Shown: piece after piece, positions 1 through 7,030 of the stretch
How the letters are laid out: every line of letters begins with the position of its first letter
Position numbering within the stretch: the first letter of the stretch is position 1
Source: Desulfobacterales bacterium
Lineage (GTDB): Bacteria; Desulfobacterota; Desulfobacteria; Desulfobacterales; SpSt-501
DNA length: 64,000 nucleotides
Assembly: GCA_030834695.1 (NCBI GenBank)
Contig: JAUQXK010000111.1
Location: 40,139 to 104,138, forward strand
Direction of reading: 5' to 3'
Translations under genes and position numbers: made by a program
The notes under the pieces: generated by a model
What the model saw: only the letters and a program-made list of their open reading frames with translations
What the model was told of the DNA's origin: nothing
Databases searched by the model: none

Positions 1-800
1 GCCAGTCTCCCAGCTTCCGGCTGGCTTTCCAGGATCCGGACTTTCTACTCAAAGACGAACTGCGGCCGGTGCGGCTGCAGCTTGAACTGCTCAAGCCCGA
101 ACTCACTCTTCAGGAGCATCATATCGAGTCGACGATCGTGGTTTTCGGCAGCGCACGGATCCCGGAGCCGCAGGCCGCCCGGGAGGCCCTGCGCCAGGTT
201 GAAGGCGAACTGAATCGCGACCCCGAAAACCACCTTCTTCAGCAGAAACTTCGCCTGGCCGAGCGCCAGGCAGACAACAGCCGGTACTATGACGAGGCGC
301 GCCGGCTGGGGCGCCTCATCGCCTCGCACGGCGACGATCACCGCTTCGTGGTGATGACCGGCGGCGGACCGGGCATCATGGAAGCCGCCAATCGCGGCGC
401 CCACGACGCCGGCGCCGCGAGCATCGGCATGAACATCGTTCTGCCTCACGAGCAGCTCCCGAACCCCTACATTACGCCGGATCTGAATTTTCGCTTTCAT
501 TACTTCGCCATCCGCAAGATGCACCTGATCATGCGAGCCAAATGTCTGATCGCATTTCCCGGGGGCTTCGGAACCCTGGATGAGCTCTTCGAGACCCTGA
601 CCCTGATCCAGACCGGCAAGGTCCGCAAGATCCCGGTCCTGCTCTTCGGGAAAGCATTCTGGGCTCGGGTCATCAATTTTCAGGCCCTGGTGGACGAAGG
701 CACCATTTCGGAGCAGGACTTGAGTCTTTTCACCTATGTGGATACGGCGGAAGAGGCCTGGGGGATCATCGCGCGATGCGAAGTCGGGCCGGGGTGTTGA
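1..800 (+). CDS. LOG-family (TIGR00730-like) Rossmann-fold protein, 5'-truncated
   Basis: The reading frame is open from base 3 to the stop at 800, and the codons before the first GTG (69) read like the N-terminus of long LOG proteins (RLAFQDPDFLLKDELRPVR), so the true start lies left of the window. The motifs MTGGGPGIMEAANRG and PGGFGTLDE are the nucleotide-binding and PGGxGTxxE signatures of the lysine-decarboxylase-like/LOG family. Members act as cytokinin-type nucleoside 5'-monophosphate phosphoribohydrolases or nucleotide-binding proteins; the substrate here cannot be told. It has no obvious operon partner: the next gene begins 160 bases later. Confidence 0.85.
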   Translation, partial: QSPSFRLAFQDPDFLLKDELRPVRLQLELLKPELTLQEHHIESTIVVFGSARIPEPQAAREALRQVEGELNRDPENHLLQQKLRLAERQADNSRYYDEARRLGRLIASHGDDHRFVVMTGGGPGIMEAANRGAHDAGAASIGMNIVLPHEQLPNPYITPDLNFRFHYFAIRKMHLIMRAKCLIAFPGGFGTLDELFETLTLIQTGKVRKIPVLLFGKAFWARVINFQALVDEGTISEQDLSLFTYVDTAEEAWGIIARCEVGPGC

Positions 801-960
801 CGCTGTAAACCGGTCTGGCTCCGGCTGCGTCCAAACGAATATATGCGGCCGAATCCTTACCGGCCCGGGCCCGATTGGAAGCTGGTTATATCGACTTCTT
901 CGGAAGCTTGAAACTCGAAACCGATTCAAATGGTTTTCAGGTGGGCACAGGATGGTTTTC

Positions 961-1644
961 ATGAAACGACAAATGATCTTGGCCGGCCTGATCCTAGCGA
1001 TCATGATCTGCGCTCCGGCCTGGGCCGATATCTACCGCTGGAAGGACGCCAGCGGTGTGACCCACTTCAGCAACGAACCGCCTCCGCCGGGGGCGACCGT
1101 CCTCGAAACCATCGAGGAAGCGCCCTACGATGCCGCGGCCGACCGCCAGCGCATCGAGGACGAGCGACGGCTGAGGCTGGAACGCCAGAGCCTGGAGCTT
1201 GAGGAGCGCAAAGCCGGCCTGGCCGCCCGGGAACGCGAGGCACAGATACGGCTGGATGAGGCTGAGCGCCGGATGAACGAAACCCGGTCGGTTCAGCCGA
1301 AGTCGTCGGAATCCGTCGAAGATGACGACTGCGACCAGGATTACTACCTTCGCTACGGCAGCTGCGGCTATCCGGCTTACGGCCCCCGTTATTACCAGGG
1401 ACGACCCGGGAGCCCGAATCCCTATCGCGGATATTACCGCGAAAACAACAACCTCTACTACAAGGACTCTCATCGTCCCGGGCCTCCGCCGGGACCTCCA
1501 CCTCCTCCCCGGCCGGGTGTGAAACCCGCTCCGAAAACTGACAGCGCTCAAAATGCCGCCAAGGGGAAAAGACCGCCCGCCGCCGCAGAAGATGCTCCGC
1601 TGAAGGGAACCCCCTCCCCACAGGTCCCGGCAGCCCCGAAGTGA
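961..1644 (+). CDS. DUF4124 exported proline-rich protein
   Basis: About 227 residues. The start at 961 is preferred because AGGAT lies 8 bases upstream; an in-frame ATG at 952 is the alternative. Residues 1-22 form a Sec signal peptide ending APAWA, followed by the DUF4124 signature DIYRWKDASGVTHFSNEPP. A charged coiled-coil-like segment (residues 60-105, rich in Glu and Arg) follows, then a Tyr/Gly/Pro-rich stretch and a Pro/Lys/Ala-rich tail. DUF4124 proteins are small periplasmic or envelope-associated proteins of unknown function. The low-complexity tail suggests a wall- or membrane-interacting extension. No partner genes are evident. Confidence 0.8.
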   Translation: MKRQMILAGLILAIMICAPAWADIYRWKDASGVTHFSNEPPPPGATVLETIEEAPYDAAADRQRIEDERRLRLERQSLELEERKAGLAAREREAQIRLDEAERRMNETRSVQPKSSESVEDDDCDQDYYLRYGSCGYPAYGPRYYQGRPGSPNPYRGYYRENNNLYYKDSHRPGPPPGPPPPPRPGVKPAPKTDSAQNAAKGKRPPAAAEDAPLKGTPSPQVPAAPK

Positions 1645-1710
1645 TAGGGATTATTTGCCGCGCTTCCCGGACTGGGGTGGAAATTGATCCCTATGGGTAT
1701 CGTGGTGCGC

Positions 1711-2325
1711 TCAGCGGCGCAGAGCGAGACACAACCCATCTCTTTCCGGGGAATGGCCGGGTAAGAAGGCGAAAAGAGACACGGGCTGCCAGCCGGTATC
1801 GCTGAAAACGGCGCGGTTGAATTCATCCGCGTCGGGGAAAGCGACGTTGTCCGCTACGAGCAACCCGCTCGGCCGCAGCAGCCGATGGCAGTCCCCCAGC
1901 GCGCGTGCGTAATCGATCTTGTCGATATCCATGAAAATCAGGTCAAAAGGCCCTTTCATCTCGGACATCCGCGGCAGCGCCTCGCCGCCGATGACGGTCG
2001 CGTGAGGTGCGAGGCCGGCGCGTTCGAGGTTTTTCCGAGCACGAGCAGCGAAGCCCGGATCGATTTCGAGGGTTGTCAGCCGACCGGCGTTCACGGCGCA
2101 GGCCCGAGCCAGACAAATGGCCGAATAGCCCGTGGCCGTTCCCAGCTCCAGGATGGCTTGGGCGCGCATCGTGACGGAAAGGATGAAAAGCAGTTCCCCG
2201 ACCACCGGTCCGACAATCGGAATTTTTTCGATCTGGGCTTCGTGCTCCAATTCCCGAAGCAGCGGGTCGTCCCGGCGGACGAGCCGGCTGAAGTAACTTT
2301 CCGGTTGGTCGACAATGCGTGACAT
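1711..2325 (-). CDS. O-methyltransferase, caffeoyl-CoA/family 3 type
   Basis: 204 residues with the class I SAM-binding motif ILELGTATGYSAICLA (about residues 58-73), motif II LTTLEID, and the family-3 metal/catalytic signature DLIFMDIDK with the later VADN. This is the size and layout of catechol/caffeoyl-CoA-like O-methyltransferases, which methylate hydroxyls of small aromatic or catechol substrates. GGGAG sits 5 bases before the ATG. The gene starts 9 bases after the stop of the upstream gene (2335-3300), whose TAG merges into this ribosome-binding site, so the two are cotranscribed. The substrate is unknown. Confidence 0.85.
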   Translation of the reverse strand: MSRIVDQPESYFSRLVRRDDPLLRELEHEAQIEKIPIVGPVVGELLFILSVTMRAQAILELGTATGYSAICLARACAVNAGRLTTLEIDPGFAARARKNLERAGLAPHATVIGGEALPRMSEMKGPFDLIFMDIDKIDYARALGDCHRLLRPSGLLVADNVAFPDADEFNRAVFSDTGWQPVSLFAFLPGHSPERDGLCLALRR

Positions 2326-2334
2326 GGCGTCTCC

Positions 2335-3300
2335 CTAAAACAGCTGGGTCTGATCGCGCGACAGCGCGTCGAGGTGGGTGATGAAATAATCGACCTGGCG
2401 TTTCAATGTATCGATTCGTTCCAGGTTGGCCAGCTTCCAGCGGTATAGCTCGTTCTGCAGCCGATGTCCGTCCCCGGCGAGGGCATCAATCATCTGATCG
2501 CGTGCCGGTTCCCAGAGCAGGAAGGCTTCCTCCGGGTTCAGGCCGATCCGGCGGAAATTCCATCGGCAGTAGCGCTGCCACCACGGAGAAGGATGCTCGG
2601 CATTGGTGCCGGCCCCTTCAAAATAATAATAGCACCATTCCAGCTGGGGCAGCTGCATGTGAAGGTCGCGTGCGACGTCGCTCAGCGCGCGTTTGCCTTC
2701 GTTCGTATGGCGGTCGAAGACCACCCAATAGGGGAAAGCGGAGGTTGGGGATGCGGCCGGTTGGGGGCAGGGAAACGCCCCGCCCAGGGCCAAGTAGGCG
2801 GCAGCCTTGACTACCGCGCCGTCGTGCGGCCGGCCGCCGTCCCGGTAGCGGCGGGCGTTGGCGATCAGCGCCGCCCGCGGAGGGTCGGCGGCCTGGCTGG
2901 AGATCCATTCCCAAAAATCGTCCGGCTGTCGGACGGCTTTGGCGATCAGCCTGACGATCCGGTCCTCTGGGCTCTGGTCCAGTACGGTCTCGTCTCCATG
3001 TGCCAGCGCGTATCCCAAGAACCCGAGGCCGGTGGCATCCCGATATTTCGTCGCCTGGGCCACCCGGATCAGCGCGGCGACCTTGCTGTGAAATTTCCGG
3101 GTGAATGCCAGTTCCGCGCCGAGCGGCCAGCAGTCCCCGAACACGATGAATGCCGTGCGTTTTTCGAACCACGCTTCCGTGTGAATGGCCAGATTTTCGA
3201 TGAGTGCGCTGGCCGCGTAAACCCACTCGGCATGGCCGCGGCGAACGGCCTTCTGCAAAAGCGAACGATAACGGTCATCAAAGGGAGAGCGCGCTTTCAT
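2335..3300 (-). CDS. Conserved hypothetical protein, Trp/Tyr/Arg-rich, operonic with the O-methyltransferase
   Basis: 321 residues, no signal peptide or membrane segment. It is rich in aromatic and charged residues; a conserved-looking central block (YWVVFDRHTNEGKRALSD) is followed by a second (EWCYYYFEGAGTN...WWQRYCRW). The N-terminal half looks helical. I do not recognise the family with confidence. The stop codon overlaps the ribosome-binding site of the downstream methyltransferase, indicating coupled expression. The 200-base leader upstream contains a hairpin and a tiny reading frame (3501-3521), which may control it. Confidence 0.75.
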   Translation of the reverse strand: MKARSPFDDRYRSLLQKAVRRGHAEWVYAASALIENLAIHTEAWFEKRTAFIVFGDCWPLGAELAFTRKFHSKVAALIRVAQATKYRDATGLGFLGYALAHGDETVLDQSPEDRIVRLIAKAVRQPDDFWEWISSQAADPPRAALIANARRYRDGGRPHDGAVVKAAAYLALGGAFPCPQPAASPTSAFPYWVVFDRHTNEGKRALSDVARDLHMQLPQLEWCYYYFEGAGTNAEHPSPWWQRYCRWNFRRIGLNPEEAFLLWEPARDQMIDALAGDGHRLQNELYRWKLANLERIDTLKRQVDYFITHLDALSRDQTQLF

Positions 3301-3480
3301 GGAGATGCCGATGACCGCCCGGAATTCCTCGAGAGCGACGAGACGTTGCAGGAAGCCGACGGCCGGTCGGCCAGAGGCGGGTTGAAGTTACCATATATCG
3401 GATGCAACTCGGACCACCCCACAAGATTTTGTAACGTTTCATCTACGGGCGGTATCTATACGTTCGGTTTAAAAGAAATG

Positions 3481-3501
3481 ACCGCTTATCACCGAAGCGG
3501 T
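3481..3501 (-). terminator. Hairpin terminator/attenuator after the six-codon frame
   Basis: accgctt (3481-3487) pairs perfectly with aagcggt (3495-3501) around a 7-base loop. Read on the minus strand the stem is followed by a T-rich tract (catttctttt). It immediately follows the stop codon of the tiny frame at 3501-3521 and precedes the gene at 2335-3300. It could end the Rrf2 transcript or act as an attenuator in the leader of the next gene. Confidence 0.5.
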
Positions 3502-3521
3502 TATTTTCCTGGGCAGCCCAT
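3501..3521 (-). CDS. Six-codon leader-type ORF (MGCPGK) with very strong Shine-Dalgarno
   Basis: On the minus strand aaaaggaggtgtaaa precedes ATG GGC TGC CCA GGA AAA TAA. The AGGAGG is a near-perfect anti-16S match at 5 bases. The site lies in the loop of a larger inverted repeat (cctgggcag 3508-3516 with ctgcccagg 3541-3549), so the start codon could be exposed or masked by folding. It sits between the Rrf2 gene and the 2335-3300 gene and is followed at once by a terminator-like hairpin. It may be a regulatory leader peptide; translation is not shown. Confidence 0.35.
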   Translation of the reverse strand: MGCPGK

Positions 3522-3590
3522 TTTACACCTCCTTTTAGGACTGCCCAGGACTTTTAAACCAAAACTCGGTGAAATATCTCTCTCCTCCTT

Positions 3591-3625
3591 GAACGGGATG
3601 GCTCTGCTTGGCAACCATCCCGTTC
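3591..3625. terminator. Perfect 11-bp inverted repeat downstream of the Rrf2 gene
   Basis: gaacgggatgg (3591-3601) and ccatcccgttc (3615-3625) form a perfect stem with a 13-base loop. On the plus strand it is followed by tctttt, on the minus strand by a purine-rich tract. It lies 25 bases past the Rrf2 stop, so it probably stabilises or ends that transcript, but the missing minus-strand T run makes termination unsure. Confidence 0.45.
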
Positions 3626-3649
3626 TCTTTTCCGGCAGGCGGCACGCAC

Positions 3650-4090
3650 TCAGGATGGGGTGGCACAGATTTCCGGCCGGGCGTCCTTGCCGCTTTTCAG
3701 CAGGTCCGCAAACGTGATCTGATTCAGCCGCGCGAACAAGGCGTTGGAAGCCTCCATCCACAGATAGCGAGTGGGGCATTGATCCGCCCGGCTGCATTCC
3801 TCTGGGTTTTTGGAGCAATGGGTCAGGATCGAGCCGCCTTCCAGCAGGGCCACGACTTCCCCTACGGTGATTTGTTCGGGGGGCTTGTTCAACATATGGC
3901 CGCCCTTTGACCCGCGGAAGCTCTTGATATAGTGGGCCCTTTTGAGCGGCCGGATGATCTGTTCCAGATATTTCAGAGAGATGTTCTGCCGTCTGGCGAT
4001 CTCCCCCAGCTGGATGGGCGTCTTGCCATGGTGCTGGGCCATATCCAGTATCAACCTTGTTCCGTACCTGCTGCGCGTGGATAGCTTCAT
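3650..4090 (-). CDS. Rrf2-family transcriptional regulator with Cys cluster
   Basis: 146 residues. The N-terminal winged helix has the Rrf2 signature (KLSTRSRYGTRLILDMA, then ISLKYLEQIIRPLKRA and a wing RGSKGGHML). The C-terminal part carries three cysteines, HCSKNPEECSRADQC, in the IscR/NsrR-type spacing that can bind an Fe-S cluster. Such proteins sense iron-sulphur status, cysteine, NO or redox state. GGGAG lies 9 bases before the ATG. The downstream leader with its cysteine-containing mini-ORF could be a target, but this is inference. Confidence 0.9.
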   Translation of the reverse strand: MKLSTRSRYGTRLILDMAQHHGKTPIQLGEIARRQNISLKYLEQIIRPLKRAHYIKSFRGSKGGHMLNKPPEQITVGEVVALLEGGSILTHCSKNPEECSRADQCPTRYLWMEASNALFARLNQITFADLLKSGKDARPEICATPS

Positions 4091-4363
4091 AGACGTTCGG
4101 TCTCCCCGTTCATGCCGTGATGGACTGAATTGGTTTTTTTATGCAGCGTATAGAATTCGTTCAATGCCGTCAAGAAAGACCTGACTTGGGTGGCTTTCCG
4201 CATAACGCGGAACCCGGCTGGCCGGCTTCAGGATTATTGCTCCGGCAATAAACAAGCACACCTCCAGCCGAGGTCCTGCGGAGCGGGGTTGCAGCGCGCG
4301 CCGGCCGAAACCCCTGCCCACCGATGCGCTGCATATTAAGGGTTTCATAATTGTCTTTACGTC

Positions 4364-4438
4364 GTCATTCCGGCATGCTTTTAGCCGGAATCCGGTGAAT
4401 TCAGCCCGTCCTGGATGCCAGATCACGTCCGGCATGAC
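4364..4438. repeat. REP-like palindromic intergenic element
   Basis: The stretch begins gtcattccggcatgc and ends gtccggcatgac, giving imperfect terminal inverted repeats, with internal pairs (ccggcat...agccggaatcc, cctggatgcc). The gtcattccggc...gccggaatcc pattern is common in small palindromic repeats of deltaproteobacterial and other proteobacterial genomes. It occupies the otherwise empty 424-base gap between the Rrf2 gene and the J-domain gene, where I see no other coding signal. Confidence 0.45.
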
Positions 4439-4514
4439 AGTACTATTTCGAGACGATTAATAACCGAATGAGACATATTTTGTGCAGGAATAAAGTAATA
4501 AGGAAATATTCGGC

Positions 4515-5312
4515 TTAGGCGTTCGGCGTGAAAAACCTGGAAAAAACTTGCTTCAGCCGTTGAAGAAAAGGCCGGTGCAGGCGAACTTCCAGGAACAGGT
4601 CGCCGGGGTCCCCGCCGGCCTTGCCCGCTTGGCCCATTCCCGCAAGCCGGATGCGTTGCCCTTCGCGCACGCCGGGTGGGATTTGGACGATCAGTTTCTT
4701 GGCATGTTCCCGAAGGTAATAAGCGTAAGCGCCGCCGGCGGCGGCGAAGGACCGGTCCAGGTAGACGCGGTCCTGAATGTGAGCCCCGGATTCGGGCAGT
4801 TCGATGCCGCTCAGCCTGTGCACTGCCGATCGGACGATGCGGTTGAGCAGGCCGGGCGTAAAGGATCGCTTGAGTACAAAGCCGCGGACGGAGGCTCGCG
4901 GCCGCCTGAATTCGAAGCGCTGGTATTCTTGTCCGTAGAAATCCCGGAAAATGTCTTCAAAACCCCGGAAGCCGAAGGCCCGGGCCATCTCCTCGAACAC
5001 CGCATTGATGTCCGAGCCGCTGAAAATATCCTGTTGGCTGTGGGCGTTGCGGTACCGGCTGTGGCCCGAAGATCCGAACTGCTGCCTCAGGGCATCGTAT
5101 TCACGCCGTTTGACGGGATTGGAAAGAACCGCATAGGCCTCGTTGAGCTGCTTCATGATTTCGGCCTCGGCCGGATGGTCGCGGTTGCGATCCGGGTGGT
5201 GTTCCAAAGCCAGGCGCCGATAGGCCGCTTTGATCTGCCGCGTGGAGGCCTGCGGCCCCACGCCCAGTCGGGTGTAGTAATCGTCTGTAGGCATAGGATT
5301 CTCAGTCACCAT
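4515..5312 (-). CDS. J-domain (DnaJ-type) co-chaperone
   Basis: 265 residues. Residues 10-75 are a J domain with the essential HPD (LEHHPDRNRDHP) and the usual LNEAYAVLSNPVKRREYD end. The middle (75-160) is Phe/Arg/Gly-rich, and the last about 80 residues resemble part of a DnaJ C-terminal domain (IVQIPPGVREGQRIRLAGMG, GDLFLEVRLHRPF). There is no zinc-finger region, so this is a CbpA-like or specialised DnaJ rather than canonical DnaJ. It would stimulate a DnaK ATPase. The start at 5312 has GGAG 5 bases upstream; ATG at 5294 is an alternative. Confidence 0.85.
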   Translation of the reverse strand: MVTENPMPTDDYYTRLGVGPQASTRQIKAAYRRLALEHHPDRNRDHPAEAEIMKQLNEAYAVLSNPVKRREYDALRQQFGSSGHSRYRNAHSQQDIFSGSDINAVFEEMARAFGFRGFEDIFRDFYGQEYQRFEFRRPRASVRGFVLKRSFTPGLLNRIVRSAVHRLSGIELPESGAHIQDRVYLDRSFAAAGGAYAYYLREHAKKLIVQIPPGVREGQRIRLAGMGQAGKAGGDPGDLFLEVRLHRPFLQRLKQVFSRFFTPNA

Positions 5313-5423
5313 ATCGCTCCGGATAAGTCAACTCGGCTGGACAGGCATGCCTTTCGGGATTAAATTCTCGGAGCACTGCGAAGACCACGGAATGCTCGAA
5401 AGCTTGAAAGGAGAATGCACGCC

Positions 5424-5606
5424 ATGGCGAAAGACAACGCCGAAAACGTATGCCCGGGTATCGAGATGGTATGCCCCGGTTGTCAGCGGCCTTTGAAAAT
5501 TCCCAGGATCCAAACCGACCCGGACAAGCCGCTGGTTTGCGGCGGATGCGGCCAGCGTTTCGATTGCAGTGATTTATCGGCGCCGGGAACCCCCCGCGAC
5601 GCTTAG
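5424..5606 (+). CDS. Small zinc-ribbon-like protein
   Basis: 60 residues from the ATG at 5424, which has AAAGGAG 10 bases upstream; the ATG at 5415 abuts that site and is less likely. Two CxxC pairs (VCPGCQ and VCGGCGQRFDC) spaced by 20 residues give a zinc-ribbon or rubredoxin-like knuckle. Similar tiny proteins are of unknown function and may bind nucleic acid or a partner. It is transcribed divergently from the J-domain gene. Confidence 0.7.
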   Translation: MAKDNAENVCPGIEMVCPGCQRPLKIPRIQTDPDKPLVCGGCGQRFDCSDLSAPGTPRDA

Positions 5607-5632
5607 CGCAGCAAACAAATTTCGGTTAGCCC

Positions 5633-6223
5633 TCAGATAGCGCCCGCAGCGGCGAAGGCCGACAGCACCAGCCATGCTTTGGCATCGAATTTAAGCGCAG
5701 AGTCGCTGCACAGGCGCCCGGCTTCCTCCGGTGACAGGAGCAGCACCTCGATGATTTCCGCTGCGTCGTTGCCGGCGGCGGACGGTTCGCCCTCGCATTC
5801 CGCATACACCATGACCACGGACTCATCCGTCATTCCAGCGGAGGAATAGAGGCATGGGCTCGCCCGCATCACCCGTGTCGCCTTCAGCCCGGTTTCCTCG
5901 AACAGCTCGCGGCGGGCAGCGGCTTCGACGGACTCGCCCGCCTCAACGAGTCCGGCCGGAAAACCGTATTCGTAATCCGCCAGGGCGACCCGGTATTCGC
6001 GGGTGACGACCATTCGGGAGGCCGCCCGATGGTACGCCACGATAACGACGGCGTCGGGCGCTTCGAACCGGCCGCTGATGCAGCGCGGACGTTCGTTGCG
6101 AGTGGCTATCACCCAAGAACGGTTGACGCCGTCTGCGAAACGGTAATCCACCCTGAAAAGGCGCAGCCAGCGGGCATCCGCCAGAGGCTCTGCCGCGATG
6201 ATTCCTGCCATTGGCTCGGCCAT
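5633..6223 (-). CDS. NUDIX hydrolase (ADP-ribose/nucleoside-diphosphate type)
   Basis: About 196 residues from the ATG at 6223; the open frame runs further up without a better site, and GGGGAGG lies upstream. The Nudix box is complete (GLVEAGESVEAAARRELFEETG), centred near residue 105, preceded by an EYRVALADYEYGFPAGLVE segment typical of ADP-ribose pyrophosphatase-like members. It probably hydrolyses a nucleoside diphosphate linked to X. It converges with the small zinc-ribbon gene. Confidence 0.85.
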   Translation of the reverse strand: MAEPMAGIIAAEPLADARWLRLFRVDYRFADGVNRSWVIATRNERPRCISGRFEAPDAVVIVAYHRAASRMVVTREYRVALADYEYGFPAGLVEAGESVEAAARRELFEETGLKATRVMRASPCLYSSAGMTDESVVMVYAECEGEPSAAGNDAAEIIEVLLLSPEEAGRLCSDSALKFDAKAWLVLSAFAAAGAI

Positions 6224-6471
6224 AGCCGAAATGATCCTCCCCTCTTTACGGTGGCCCACTCTAAGGCCAAGTGCGGGCAATGGTCAAGAAGAGACATTTG
6301 GCTTCAAGTATTGCCTTGCACCGGCCGATATGGTTAGAAGTGATTTCACACCCCCGTCTGACGCCCGCGGACCCCGCCAGGGGCGGGATTGCAGGCCTCT
6401 CGGAATGCTCACAGCCCATCGGGGTTGCTCCGCTTTCGAATCAGCGCCGGGGAAGGAAGGAATCGGTCCCA

Positions 6472-6981
6472 TTGACTGAAGGCATCGATACTCAAGCAGT
6501 CGAAAAAAGCCGAAGCGGCCCGGACAACGAGCTGCGTTGCGGTGGCGACCGGCGTCGGAAAATGTTGCCGCCGCTGCGCTATCTCATCGCCGGCGGGCGC
6601 CGGCGAGCGGTTCGCCGATTGGAAGACAGCCATCGCATCGTTCTTTTAGACCGATACAGTCCCAAGCTGTTTGCCGCTATTCTCGGCATCCTCTGCCTCA
6701 GCCTTCTCGACGCGGTCCTGACCCTCTACCTGGTCGAACACGGGTCCAACGAGCTCAACCCGATTATGGATTATTTTCTGCGTAAGGGCCCGCTCATCTT
6801 CACCGTGGCCAAGTACGTTCTGACCAGCATCGCCGTGATCATTTTCCTGGTTCTGGCGAACAGCGTCGTGCCGCGATCCAACTTTCGAGCCAAGAAACTC
6901 TTCCCTTACGCCCTGCTGGCCTTCGGGGTTGTCATCGTCTGGGAGCTCATCCTGATCTTTTTCCTGGTCACCCGGGTTTAG
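6472..6981 (+). CDS. DUF5658-type small membrane protein
   Basis: The frame is open from about 6271. A TTG at 6472 has GGAAGGAA about 10 bases upstream and is my preferred start (169 residues); an ATG at 6562 is the alternative. Three hydrophobic segments are visible: LFAAILGILCLSLLDAVLTLYLV, FTVAKYVLTSIAVIIFLVLA and PYALLAFGVVIVWELILIFFL. The first contains the LLDAVLTLYLVEHGSNELNP block typical of DUF5658. It is an inner-membrane protein of unknown role, lying 49 bases upstream of a radical SAM gene in the same direction. Confidence 0.7.
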   Translation: MTEGIDTQAVEKSRSGPDNELRCGGDRRRKMLPPLRYLIAGGRRRAVRRLEDSHRIVLLDRYSPKLFAAILGILCLSLLDAVLTLYLVEHGSNELNPIMDYFLRKGPLIFTVAKYVLTSIAVIIFLVLANSVVPRSNFRAKKLFPYALLAFGVVIVWELILIFFLVTRV

Positions 6982-7030
6982 GAGAAATCCCCCGCTCCGC
7001 CGCACGCATGCATTCAATCAGGATTCGACA

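Noticed and set aside
2464..3717. 417-residue plus-strand frame overlapping the 2335-3300 gene
   Set aside because: It is antisense to a better-supported gene, has no ribosome-binding site, and its product is unlike any protein pattern.
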